Assembly: GCA_002794775.1 (NCBI GenBank)
Contig: NBAY01000105.1
Location: forward strand, 33,670 to 97,669
Source: Porodaedalea pini
Lineage: Eukaryota; Basidiomycota; Agaricomycetes; Hymenochaetales; Hymenochaetaceae
Reading direction: 5' to 3'
DNA length: 64,000 bases
Below are positions 44,551 through 56,680 of the stretch, piece after piece; the stretch's first letter is position 1; the number at the start of each line of letters is the position of its first letter. The notes under the pieces were generated by a model. That model was not told where the DNA came from. It did not search any database and saw only the letters and a list, made by a program, of their open reading frames with translations. The translations under genes and the position numbers were made by a program.

Positions 44551-47500
44551 TAGCCGGCCCAGACACTCGTATGGATGACCTTCAAGAAGAGCTGTCCCGA
44601 CCGTGGGTTGAAAATAAAGATAGCCCCGTCTGTTGTTTGATATAAGTAATTGAATCAACGGACAACACAGATTCGAAGAACGTACTGATCTGAAGAACAA
44701 GTTGGTGTGAGTAACAGACAGTAATTATTAGGACTGAAATGGCTTACCGGTTTGGTAGTCAAGTTACCTTCGAACGTCTTGTGGCTGACATAACAAACAT
44801 GAGTATGGTCTAAATAAAGGAAAGACGTGGAGACTGACTTCGTGATGCGGTAGACATTGGTATCGTCAACGAACCCTACACGAAAGGGCATGTTAAATGC
44901 AATGCCATTCGCAGACAGAATGAACGGACGCACAAATGATCTGATTTGAAAAGAGCTCGGAATAGTTTGGACTGTTCAAGTAAGGTTCCGTTGGCTCGGA
45001 TGAGTAAAGCTGTAGACCCTTCCGAATACGCTCGCGCAAGACGTGGCAAGCAGGATTGGTTTTCATTATCTTGCTCATAGCTTGCTGGATCAAGGGCTTC
45101 ATACCCGGGAACCAGAAAAAAAAGTTACCATACGCAGACCATAAGTTGTATGCCAAATCCATGCCGATCATAACACCCGTAGGCGAAGGATAGATACTCA
45201 TCAAGTCCGATACCTGAAAGAGGTTAAGGGGGAGAAAGAAAATCACATAAGTGTTGTGAAACTCACATAGTCCAGGAACTTCGCACGAGTGTATCGTTCA
45301 ATGTCGTGAGAGTCGAAATCACCCCAACGAAGCTGAACATCAATCCAGTGCTTGTTACTCGTCGTTCCATCCAAAACGTCTTTGTTCTGAGCAACATTTA
45401 GAGCAGTCGCAAAGAAGAAGCATATGAAGACTCACATCAGTAGCTAGTGATGGTTGGGAAATGTTCCACTGGACATAAATATTTAGCAAAGCACAAAAGT
45501 GTGAGAAATCAGGCGCGACAATGTTACCTTGTATGCAGAGAACAGCAATATGTCCGCACATGAGCTATAAAGAAGGACTTTGAGAAATAGTTCCGTTGCT
45601 AAGTGAATCTGACTCACGAGTTCATCTTGTAACTCTTACGAGGATGGATCGTCTCCTTCTGGACCGTCTTAATCTGCAAAGGCTCAAGTTCCTGATCGAA
45701 GACCTGACATAAGTCCATGACAATGCTTTCGTGGATCTTCTGCCACGAGGGGGCACGGAAGATCTGAATGAGAGAGATCTTCAGGGTCGGGATCTTTCCG
45801 TGCGTGAAAATACCGGTCAAATCCAACTGCACTTGGAAACCAACATAGACGTCCGCACGATTGATAGTCGGACTCTACCAAAGTGTGAATCGACAGTTAG
45901 GAGTTTGATTAAGACCAGATTGTTGTGTCAACTTCTTGTATCTCATCGACTCTTCGAATCCAGACAGAGGACCTGGCGGATACGTTTGTTAAACTGTTGA
46001 ACACCTATGAAAATTTTCAGCGTTACATATTCCATGGAAGCTTTAATATTCTTACCTTCGTCGGAAATGCCGAGGAAGGCTTGTGCAGTACGCTCCTTCG
46101 ACTGCTCGTTGGTCAAGTTCCACACCCCGTCCTTGAGCGACAACTGCTCTCCAGTCATCGTCCGGATTTTCAGCAGAATGCGCACCTTGAAGCCGCTCAT
46201 CGAGGAGAATAGCTGAGGGTTGTTTTTGGAGTAGACACTAACAAACGTGTCCTCCCATTCAATCGTCGTCAAAGAACGAGGCAGGCTCTGCTTCACGTTC
46301 CAGAACACAGCTTGACCTAGATTGACGTCGTGCTTGATCAGGCGCATACGGCAATCCCGCGGCCAACATCTCTTGTTGTTTGTCGGATCCGGATTCGCGT
46401 TGAGGTAACGTTGTATAAGGTCGCGTGATTCCTCGGCGGTGAGGTGGAATAAAATATGTAAACGATCAACATAACGAGAATAGAGACAGACTGGATAGCG
46501 TGTCTCGGTTGCAGAATCACAGTGTTGCAGGAAATTGTTGGGCAGTTGTGGGGGACCCGCCATTTCACTTGCGCATCGCAAGCCGAGGATGAGAAGATCG
46601 AGGACAAGACCGTAGTAATGGAAGACAAAGGCAGAGAACTGCAGACCGCAGATCATCCCGTATGTGTTCGTATGTGCCATATCTTTGTAGGTGAAGACAC
46701 AGTTATTCTTCGCTGTGATATAGTCCGCAAGATTATGGTTGAGAATAAGACGAAGCAGACGGTTGAGAAGGGTCAGGTCAATCTTTTCGTAGACCTTCGA
46801 AAGTACGGTCTTCATCATCACTACGCATTCGCCCTCGCTCGTCTCCCAGATGTCCGTCAAGTTGTTGACACCCTGGCACCACTTGTACACCAGAAGGGGA
46901 GGAGGTTCGGTGTCCGCGCTTGTCAGCCTCGAAGAATAAGAACTGGTCAAGATATGCGAGCTTGTCATATGTGTCGAAGAACTCGATGCCTGCGTCTTTG
47001 AAGGCTCGCTGAGTGAGCAAGAGACGCTTGATCCTAGACAGACCAGCACGCGAATCAGTTAGCTACACCCTACGACCAATTAGAAAAAGAACATACATTC
47101 GTATGGATTGTCATCCGTCTGCTCAATGAGGGTTAAGACGACCTTTGACGCCGTACGCGTCATGCTTGTACGAAAGGGGACTGTACGGAAACATCAGTGA
47201 GAGCTATTGAAAGACGTAGTTAATTGAATCTTACGGGAATGGGATGGGAGCAAACTTCCGACTCTCAGGCCAGTGGACCGTCGATGTGTAGATCGCAACG
47301 GCCTCCTCAGCACTAACGTAAGGTCCATCTTTAAGGTAAGCATGCTGATGCCCCCGCTCAGCTTTCAAGTACAGTCGAGTAAGACGCCCCAAGTTCTTCT
47401 TGATCACAGCCTTGTCGACAGTCGCACCGCACCCGATACGCTCGCGATCGTAGTGCGCAATCGAGCACCACCAGTCCGCCTTGCTCTTTATGTACCGCAG

Positions 47501-47989
47501 GATGATGTTTTCGATTGCAGTCGGCATGCCCGGGACCTTCCACAGAGCTGTAGAATAAGGCTTAGTACGCAAAGTCCAGATTCAACCAAACGACGTACTG
47601 TTTGCCTTCCAGCAGTGCCACGCTTCCCACAAATCCCGCAAGATAGTCTTCGCCTTGTTCTGCTTGATTGACTCCGGCATCATATCAAGAATATCGTGCA
47701 TCATGGCAGCGCGTAATTCCAAGTCAAAGTGCGATTCGACATGCTGCTTCGTGACCGTCTTTGCAATGCCCTTGCTGTTGCGACCCTTGAACTGACGTGC
47801 AAGCAAGTTTCCGAGCCAGTGCTCAAGCAGTGATACAATTCCATGCATGAAGAAGTGATAAGCATGCTTCCCCGATGCATGCATGTACAGGTAAAGAGGA
47901 AAGAGGACGCGTCTAGCAAGTGGGCTCAAAGTGATCGACACATCATGAGTCCGAGTCAGCTCTTGACGCGCCCGCTTGCTTTCACGCAA
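44551..47989 (-). pseudogene. prp8: Prp8 splicing-factor fragment, introns retained, internally deleted
   Basis: Prp8 is the core U5 snRNP scaffold of the spliceosome. Here its middle region is encoded on the minus strand, from [20 protein letters not shown] through [60 protein letters not shown] and KIDLLNR-like sequence to NKRIRQVL near 45950. About 350 residues of the family are then missing, and it resumes at [47 protein letters not shown], ending HTSVWAG at 44556. Introns with GT-AG ends remain (for example 46008-46055 and 45213-45266). A Trp codon is TAG near 45873. N-terminal, endonuclease-like end and Jab1/MPN domains are absent. Confidence 0.93.
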
Positions 47990-48194
47990 TCACCACCACC
48001 ACTGCTAACAACTGCTGCTGCATCTCTCTCCACCATGCTTGCTCGTGTTCTCAAAAATCTTGAGCTGTGGGCTATAATGAATCAAGGCACAAACTGCTGG
48101 CTTCAAAAGCCTCTTAAAGACGACAAGAAAGCAATGGCTGTTCAAGAAAGGTGCGAGGTATCTTCCCCACTTCAACACGGCAGTGTAACTGATA
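47990..48194. other. Junction between Prp8 fragment and Helitron gene
   Basis: The Prp8 frame ends near 47989. From about 48132 a short + strand frame (MAVQERCE) could be the first Helitron exon, with a donor-like GTATCT and an acceptor TAG at about 48211. Helitron 5' terminus not identified. Confidence 0.4.
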
Positions 48195-50682
48195 GTGGCT
48201 CATCTACTTATAGGTTTGACCTTGAATGGTCTGACCCTGGAAGGTCCTGCCCTGGAAGGCATTGCCCTGGAAGGCTTGATGGAAGGTCTGACCCTGGAAG
48301 GTCCTGCCTGGAAGGCATTGCCTGGAAGGCTTGACCCTGGAAGGTCACAGAAACAATATATAGACCCTGGAAGGTCAGAAAACATATTTGAATGCCCAGG
48401 AAGGCTTGACTCTAGTAGTTCATACAAATCAGAGAACACATGTCTTTGTGAAAAAGATAATGATTTAAGTAGTTCTGTAATTAGATCTGAGTTTTCCGAC
48501 ATGAAAGGTATACATTTTGGAGGTGCTAGAAATTCTGGCCCAAAAACACTAACTCTTGCTGATTTATTGCCGTTTGTGAACTCTTCACACCATTCTCTTA
48601 AGAAGTTGCAATCAGACTATTCTAAGCAAACAAAATTTACATTTGATCACTGTATAGACTTAAAGAACTCTACTCTTATTGAGCACAGTTCTATTGTATG
48701 TACTTTGCCTTGCAATAAACTGATACAGAAACTCAATGGTACAGCTCTTCAAGATATACATAGTATGTTTGGTATATATGGTATGAGCAAAGCTTCTGTT
48801 AAAAACCTATGTTCATCTCTTTTATCACATCCAAGCTACACATCTAACTCTGATATTTGTATTGTTTTCTCTCCAAAATCATTGAAGCCAAGGAAGACAG
48901 CACTAGTAGATACTTCCTTTAACTTACAATATGGTACTGAGTATAGCTTTCCACCTTCCCCTCCCTCAAAATCCTTACTTGAGACAATCATTAATAATTG
49001 GTGCAAAGACACTAATGCTGATCAGATCTCAGAAGCAGGATGTGCAATATGTGGTCAACTAAAAAACAAGAAAGAATTACAAGACATCAGAGAAATAGGA
49101 CAGTATTTGCACATATTAGATCCTAATGTCTCACAAATTCATGGAGTTAGTCGCATTGAAAGATCTAAAAGCAGTGATTTAATTTGTGAGATACAGGGCC
49201 CTGTTATAGATAAAAGTTGTCACTTTACTTGTAATGTCTGTTTAACTAAACTTTCAAAGGGAGAAATTCCTACAATGGCACTTGCTAATGGTACTTGGAT
49301 TGGTGAAGTTCCTCTGGAACTACAGGATCTAACATATGCTGAAAAGATTCTTATTTCTCATGTCAGACATAATAGATTTGTTGCTAGAACTTTTGCTGGA
49401 ACCAGTAAAATGAGAGCAAATATTGTATCATTTGAGACACCTATTCCTAAAGTATATGATGTCCTCCCTCCTCCAAAGGAAGAGTTTCAGGAAGTGCTTG
49501 CCTATATACACACTGGACCATCTAGACCAACAAAGGATGAGCTCAAATATATACCTCTACTTGTTAGAAGATACAAAGTGACTTCTGCACTGGAATGGCT
49601 AAAGCTTAATCATATAGACTATCAAGATCTTGAAATTTCTTATAGAAATATTGCTAGTTATGAAGATGGTGAGATTCCATGCTCAATTGAATATGTAAGT
49701 CACTCTGATGGCTCAAATTTAAATCCAGAGTCAACTGCTGTAAATGAAACAGAGAGTGAAGAGGGAGTAACTTCTGGAGAGTGTCCATTTATTGTACATG
49801 GAATTACTGGTGAAGATATTATAGGCAAAAAATCAAAGGAACTAGCAGCTCTTTCTTTACAGGCACTTATTCAAGGAAATACTAAGAGTGTAATGGCTGT
49901 TGGAAGGTCTGAGAATCCACAGAGTATATACAATAATCCACAACTCTATCCTAAGATGTTTCCATGGTTATTTCCTTATGGCCTAGGTGGTGTTTGCAAT
50001 ACTAGAGGCAAGATAAAGATGGTTTCTGCAGCTCAGTGGAAGAAATGGCTTCTTATGTACCATGATAAAAGGTTTCAGCTTGATCAACACTTTGTCTTAG
50101 CTGCATTTAATCAAGAACAAATTAAGCAAGCTACTACTGGAGGTTTCTTAATGACTAAGAGAAAAAACTTTCAGAATATTGTTGATAGAGTTTTGAGAAT
50201 TGATATACATACTTTACAGCAGCTTTCTACAAGATTAAGTGCAGGAGAACATGTCACACCTGAGACAGAAGAGGAAAAAGAGTGTTTTGAGTTACTTAAC
50301 AATCTTGATCATGCTGCATATAAAGTAGATGGGTCTTTGACATCCAAAAGACATATGAGGAATGAAATTTGGTCTCTAATGTATCAAGAAGGTGCACCAA
50401 ACTGGTTCATTACATTGTCACCTGCAGATATAAAGCATCCTATCTGTTTATATTTTGCTGATACAAATGAAGAGTTCAAGCCTGAGATAAAGACAGATGA
50501 TGAGAGAATGAGACTTATAGCTAATAATTCTGTTGCTGGCAGTCGCTTCTTTCATATGGTAGTTAGTCTATTTATAAAACATATACTGGGTTTAGATACT
50601 GATCATGATGGTTTATATGGAAAGACAGCAGCATACTATGGCACTGTTGAACAGCAAGGACGTTTAACACTTCATTTTGTTG
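48195..50682 (+). pseudogene. Helitron Rep-like protein, N-terminal half (DUF6570-like plus Rep start)
   Basis: Opens with a repeat-derived stretch (LTLEGPALEGIALEGL) of unusual composition. A cysteine-containing region follows (GCAICGQLKNKKELQDIREI, then CHFTCNVCLTKLSKGEIP), with the DUF6570-like motif GTWIGEVPLELQDLTYAEKI and VRHNRFVARTFAG. The Helitron helicase-like/Rep domain begins at YPKMFPWLFPYGLGG, RNEIWSLMYQEGAPNWFITL and LSPADIKHPICLYFAD, ending QQGRLTLH where copia 2 is inserted. HUH Rep proteins nick DNA for rolling-circle transposition. AT-rich codon use contrasts with the neighbouring Prp8 and RPB1 pieces. The frame is otherwise open, so damage before the insertion is minimal. 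Confidence 0.88.
48228..48410 (+). repeat. Minisatellite with CCTGGAAGG core
   Basis: About a dozen degenerate copies of CCCTGGAAGG alternate with TCTGA/CTTGA/CATTG spacers. It lies within the start of the Helitron reading frame and is translated as LEG or PGR repeats depending on frame. Confidence 0.85.
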
Positions 50683-50963
50683 GAAGTGTGATTCTGACAC
50701 TTATTTTATGTTTTCCATGCTTTTCTTGATTTATTCCCACGCCTCTGTTCGCACATGCGCGCGCATGTGCGAACATCACGTGATTTTTGTCTTATGTAAT
50801 ATTAGCTTCAAAGCGGCTGAGACAATGTATGAGTGTCCCTATCTGTTGCACTCATCCATTGGACTCAGGTATGCACTTGTATATTAATATATATCTATCT
50901 GTTGCACTCATCCATTGGACTCAGGTGTGAAGTGTGACCCCTTTTGGTTCACTGCTGCTAACA
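50678..50963 (+). repeat. Copia 2 5' LTR, 286 bp
   Basis: TGTTGGAAGTG to CTGCTAACA. Retains both copies of the internal direct repeat. The palindrome centre reads GCACATGCGCGCGC, differing from the other LTRs. Confidence 0.95.
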
Positions 50964-50986
50964 GGTTATGAGCCTTGCGCTCTAAC
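50964..50986 (+). promoter_or_regulatory. Copia 2 primer-binding site, half-tRNA type
   Basis: Starts GGTTATGAGCC directly after the LTR and is identical to the site in element 1. Confidence 0.65.
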
Positions 50987-51950
50987 TTCGCACACTGGTT
51001 CTGGACTTCGAGAAGCACCCCCTGCTTCAATTATAGACTGATCGGACCTGATCTGCACACCCTACACACAGCGTTTCGCCGATTGCAACGTTCCTGGTGG
51101 TTGGATTGAGCTGGATCTTTGTTGATTGGAAAATCGGTGTGTCTGCCGCGTCTCTGCCAAGTTTCGTGCCACCACATCCACTTCCCATCGCACTACACTG
51201 CATTCATTCACCACCTGCATCCAAAACCTCTCTATCACCCATCACTTGATATTGGCTTGACTGTTTGCACTATACCTTGGCATATTGTTGGGGTTACGTG
51301 TGATCTACGTTTGTGCCAACTTACATCGATATTCAACTCGATTTGAGTGTGCTGCAACGTTTTACTGAGCAACCACTCTTATTACACTCTGCACTTTGCT
51401 GCATCGCGTGGTTATCGCATTTTCTGCGGAACCCTTGGTCCGATTCTCTCGAAACTTCGTCTGCGTGCTCGTGTTCACGCCTCCTCAGTGTGTGTTGATT
51501 TGCATTGCAATCGCACCACTCGTTCTCCCTCAGTGTCCCATTTTGCACGGTTACCAGCTCTGGTGTGAGTTGATTAAGGCCCATTTCACCCCATTCTGTT
51601 GTTGTTGGATCAGACTAGCCTATCGTCTGTGAAGCTCGACTGCTCAGCCTTAGTTCGCTGATTGTGACGCTCTTTTGAGTGTCACTTAAGCCTAGAGCCT
51701 CTCTCAGTCAGCGGTGCCTGCGGGGTCTTAGCAGACCAACAGACCAGCACTGTCTTGCGGCGACTCTGTGTATACTTCGACGTTTTGAGTGTCTGGTAAC
51801 CTTCATTGGCTTGCATTGAACTGTCATCTGTAATCGTGTCATTGTGGTCTGTACACACTTTCCTTCACTGTGCCCCACTCACACATCCAATTCCTCCCAA
51901 ACATCACACACACGTTGTACCCATCGTCCCCTACCTGCCTGTGAAACGTC
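50987..51950 (+). other. Copia 2 untranslated leader
   Basis: Near-identical to 28293-29256, with scattered substitutions. No conserved coding frame. Confidence 0.7.
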
Positions 51951-54900
51951 ATGTCCGAATCTGCCCCTGCCGACTCACTGTCTTCATTTAACAAGTTGGG
52001 TGAAGGCAACTATCCTACTTGGAAATTCGACATGCAGGCTGCCCTTCAGTACAAGAAGCTTTGGCGCCTCGTTTCAGGCAAGGAGTCGAAGCCATCTTCT
52101 CCTCCTGATAAAGTCGAACTCTGGGAAGAAAGGGCTGAGCAAGCAGCCGGCCTTATCTACCAGAAACTCGAAAACAGCATGCAGATTTTGGTACAATCAC
52201 ACATGGGTGACCCTGTAGAGATGTGGAAAGCGCTCGAGAAACTGCACAAGCAGGACAACCCAGCTGCACGTTTTATTGCCTATGACGAGTTTTTCGGTAT
52301 CAGCAAGAAGGAGGATGAGTCTTTGACCGCACTAGTCAGCAGAGTTGAGCATGGACTTCATAACATCAGAAATACGCGCACTAGCACTCTCAAACTCGAA
52401 GAGTTTGAGGATGAGCTTGCATGTGTTGCCCTGGTTCGCTCCCTGCCTGAAGAGTACTCATCCTTCCGCTCTGCACTCTTGCTCCTGACAGATTTCAAGT
52501 TAAAGACGCTTAAGGAAGCATTTATGCAGGAGCAAATGAACCATCAATCGCGTGCTGGTGATCAGTCCATGGCCCTGAAAGTGTCCTCTGCTCCCTCTAA
52601 GCCTTCCTCATCGTCTCAGCCTGTTGTCTGCGAATTTTGCGGCATTAAAGGTCATCCAGAGTCAAAGTGCTTCAAGAGACGTGATGCAATTGAGGCAATT
52701 AGGGCCAAGAGGAAGGATAACAAAGGGAAGACTAAGGAGAAAGCACAATCTGCTCAGCAGGACGACTCCGAGTCTGTCCAATCTGCTGAATTTGCTGGAA
52801 ATGCAAGTACCCCAGACTTCACCAACCCCCATACACCCCTCATTCTCGATGCAGGAACTGATTGGATCGTTGATACAGGTGCCACTTGCCACATGACACC
52901 CCACCGACACTGGTTTCACAAATATTCACCAAATCGCACCCCTATACGCCTTGCAAACAACGAAATCATCTATTCTGTTGGAGTGGGCACAGTGCGATTT
53001 CAACCAGTAATCAATGGCAAAGATGGACACTTACTTGAATTTGAACGTGTACTTCATGTCCCTGATTTGCGAAACAATCTCCTCTCAGTCCTGTATTTAA
53101 CTCGTGCCAAATCGTATATTGTCACCATTCAGCGTGATAAGATTCTATTCAATCGAAATGGCACTCTCCTCTTCACTGCAAATGTCACTCCCAACAATGC
53201 TGCATCACTCAATGGCCAAGTCGTACCCATGAGTGCATTCTCTGCACTTACAAGCACTTGTCCACTTGATTTGACTCTGTGGCATTGACGTTTTGCACAC
53301 CTACACCATAGTGATGTGAAGAAACTGCTCAATGAGCATTTAGTTGAGGGAATGGTGATTAAGTCAAAGGACTTGCCAGATCTGATCTGTGAGCCTTGCA
53401 TTGCAGGCAAACAGCATCGTTCTAATGTCTCAAAACTTGCATCGCATCGTGCATCAAGTCTTCTTCAATTGGTTCACTCAGATGTGCATGGTCCTCTTCC
53501 CATTCAGTCAAGGAATGGTTACAAGTACTGGATCACCTTCATTGATGATTTCAGTCGCTTCTGGGCAGTTTTGCCTTTGAAGAAGAAGAGTGACGCTTTT
53601 AGTGCTTTTAAGCATTTTAAGGCATATGCAGAGAATCAGTTAGATTTGAAGATTAAGGCCACTCGTGATGATAAGGGAGGAGAATACATGCCAAAGGAAT
53701 GGGATCAACTCTGTGAAAATGAAGGCATTCATCGCCAGCACACTGTCAGAAATGAACCCCACCAAAACGGTGTTGCTGAACGCGCAAACAGGACGTTAGC
53801 TGAGGGCATCACCACTATGCTGAATGAAGCACACTTACCTGCTACTTTCTGGTGGGATGCAGTTGCTGCTTTTGTTCATGTCCATAATCGCTCTCCTACA
53901 TCTGCGGTGAATGACAACACACCCTATCAACTCTGGTACAAGTCTAAACCAGATGTTTCTCATTTTCGCGTTTTTGGCTGCACTTCATATGTGCATGTCC
54001 AGAAAGATCAACGCAAACAGTTGCAATCCCACACACAGAAATGTGTCTTCCTTGGCTACCCTGCAAATTACAAAGGATGGCTATTCTGGAACCCTGTTAC
54101 ACGCAAGGAGATCATTAGTGACTCTGCTCAGTTTGATGAACACGTGTTTCCAGGCAATTCTAGGACTCCTGTTGATTTGCGGGTACAATCTCCTCCAGAG
54201 GCAAAAGATCTGCCAGAACAGGTGGGAGTAGAAAGTGATGATGATGATGATGTTCTGCCATCTCCTCCACCTCCTGTTCATCCAGTGGACCCTCCTGTAC
54301 CTCTACCAACTCGTTCCCCTTCTTCACTTTCTTCTGCACGTAAACACACTGTGTCTCCTCCACCTTCTCAGACTCCTCCTGCTAAGAAACCAAGGAGTGA
54401 GCACCCTAATCAGACTCAAACTCCGTCATCAGCTCCTCCTCCCAGGCCAAAACCACGCACTACCACTGGTGCATGGGACAGAATGATCAATCCACTTATG
54501 GATTATCCAGGTCGACGCATTCCTAGACCTGATCCTGTTCCCATACCTGAGCCTGAAGTTGTGCATCAGCCAGAAATGGATGTGCACATGGAGGATGCTG
54601 AACAGCACGATGAACTTGATGTCATGTCTGAAGAGGAGATGCAAGCAGAAGCGCTCATGTTCAATGGGCTCATGGACTTTGGCACAAATGCAGGTCTTGA
54701 AGACAAGTACATTGCTTTTGATGATGTGTTTGACTATGTCTTCAAGTCTACAAATCGTCTTGAGCATGTATTCTCTGCAGAAGTGTGCAAGCAATATGGT
54801 CCAGAGCCCTACCAGTGGAAGGATATCAAGGGGCGCCCTGATGCCCATCTTTGGGAACAGGCTGCAATGGAAGAGTTCATCAGTCTGATTGAGAATGGCA

Positions 54901-56366
54901 CTTTCCAGCCTGTCAGACTTCCAACTGGTCGTAAAACTATTGGTTGTCGCTGGGTGTTCAAACTCAAGCGCAAGGCAGATGGCTCTGTGGACAGGTACAA
55001 GGCAAGACTGGTTGCAAAGGGATACTCACAGCGACCAGGATTGGAGTTTTCACAGGTGTTTGCACCAACTGCAAAGTGGGCGGCACTACGTGCAATTCTG
55101 GCTATAGCTGCACTTGAGGACCTTGAGCTTTACAGTGTAGACATCTCCACTGCTTTTCTCAATGGTGAGATGGATCATGATGTCTACATGGACCAGCCTG
55201 AAGGGTTTGAGGAGTATTATGGTGCTGGATTTGTTCTTAAGCTAGTAAAGTCTATCTATGGACTGAAACAAGCTGGACGCCAGTGGCACAAGAAACTCGA
55301 TTCAGTACTGAAGGGTATGGGCTTCCAACTGGTGCGCTGCGACAACAGTATATGGGTCTATCGCAGAGAGGATGTGCGCATTATCATTCCTGTCTATGTT
55401 GATGACATGACCATTGCTGCAAAGTCAAAGGAGCAGTACCAGTTTGTGAAGAGTGAGTTGGAGAAGCACTTCAAGCTACATGACCTCGGGCCAACTTCAT
55501 TCCTCTTGGGAGTTCACATTGAGCGTGATCGCTCTCAGCACTCTTTGTCTATATCTCAGCGCCAGTATATCATTGACATACTTGAGCGTTTTGAACTTAG
55601 CAACTGTGGCACTGTGACAACCCCATTACCTGAAGGTCATAAGCTTAGCAAGTCCATGGCTCCCAAGAATGATGAAGAGACTGCCTTCATGAAGACTGTT
55701 CCTTACAAGCAGTTGGTGGGCGCTCTCATGTATCTTGCTGTGGCTACACGCCCAGACATTGCTTATGCAGTGGGAGTTCTGGCACGTTTTAGTGCTAATC
55801 CTGGCATGGCTCACTGGAAGGCTGCAAAGCACTTGTGTTGTTACCTTCAAGGTACCAAAGACTACAAGTTGACTTATGCATCTGACCCCAACTCAGCTGA
55901 GCTGTTCACCACATTCTCTGATGCAGACCATGGTGGTGATGAGGATGACAGGCGCTCTACAAGTGGCATGGTGGTTAAAATGGGAACTGGTGCAATCAGT
56001 TGGGCAAGTCGGTTGCAAACCATTGTGACTCTCTCTACTACTGAGGCAGAATACATTGCTGCTGTACAATCAGGACAAGAGATCATATGGTTGCGCAACT
56101 TGCTCACTGAGTTTGGGTATCATTTTGATGCCCCATCTGTTCTCTATGTTGACAACCAGTCTGCATTAGCAGTTGCCAGAAATCCTGAACATCATGGGCG
56201 CATGAAACACCTGGATTTGCGTCATTACTGGCTGAGAGATGTGGTTGAAGCAGGCTATGTGGATGTGAGGTACTTGCCCACTAAGTCTATGCCAGCTGAT
56301 ATCATGACCAAAGCCCTTGGGCGCTTGAAAGTGGGAGAGATGTGTGGGATGTTAGGTCTTAGGTGA
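51951..56366 (+). pseudogene. Ty1/copia Gag-Pol, single TGA in pre-integrase
   Basis: Same polyprotein order as element 1: Gag, CCHC knuckle (CEFCGIKGHPESKC), protease (DWIVDTGATCHM), integrase, RT (YVDDMTIA), RNase H. The frame is interrupted once at 53286-53288, where LWHRRFAHLHH of element 1 reads LWH-stop-RFAHLHH, a CGA-to-TGA change. Nearby Gly-to-Ser (HHSDVKK) is also a G-to-A change. It retains the usual HQNGVAER integrase and ARLVAKGYSQ RT residues that are altered in element 1. Apart from the stop it looks undamaged. Confidence 0.96.
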
Positions 56367-56394
56367 CTTACAGATGTGTCAGATCAGGTGGGAG

Positions 56395-56680
56395 TGTTGG
56401 AAGTGTGATTCTGACACTTATTTTATGTTTTCCATGCTTTTCTTGATTTATTCCCACGCCTCTGTTCGCACATGCGTGCGCATGTGCGAACATCACGTGA
56501 TTTTTGTCTTATGTAATATTAGCTTCAAAGTGGCTGAGACAATGTATGAGTGTCCCTATCTGTTGCACTCATCCATTGGACTCAGGTATGCACTTGTATA
56601 TTAATATATATCTATCTGTTGCACTCATCCATTGGACTCAGGTGTGAAGTGTGACCCCTTTTGGTTCACTGCTGCTAATA
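56395..56680 (+). repeat. Copia 2 3' LTR, 286 bp
   Basis: TGTTGGAAGTG to CTGCTAATA, followed by target duplication CATTT. Three C/T differences from the 5' LTR: palindrome centre, AAGTGGC versus AAGCGGC, and the last-but-one base. Confidence 0.95.

Larger units (their letters stand above)
50678..56680 (+). mobile_element. Ty1/copia retrotransposon 2, full length, inserted in Helitron gene
   Basis: Complete 6003-bp element with LTRs 50678-50963 and 56395-56680, half-tRNA type primer-binding site, gag-pol and purine tract AGGTGGGAG. It is flanked by the perfect target duplication CATTT (50673-50677 and 56681-56685). The LTRs differ at three positions, all C versus T, indicating a recent insertion. 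Same family as 28040-33985. Confidence 0.97.

Noticed and set aside
46522..47001. Plus-strand open frame within the Prp8 region
   Set aside because: It lies antisense to clearly conserved Prp8 coding sequence and has no recognisable content.
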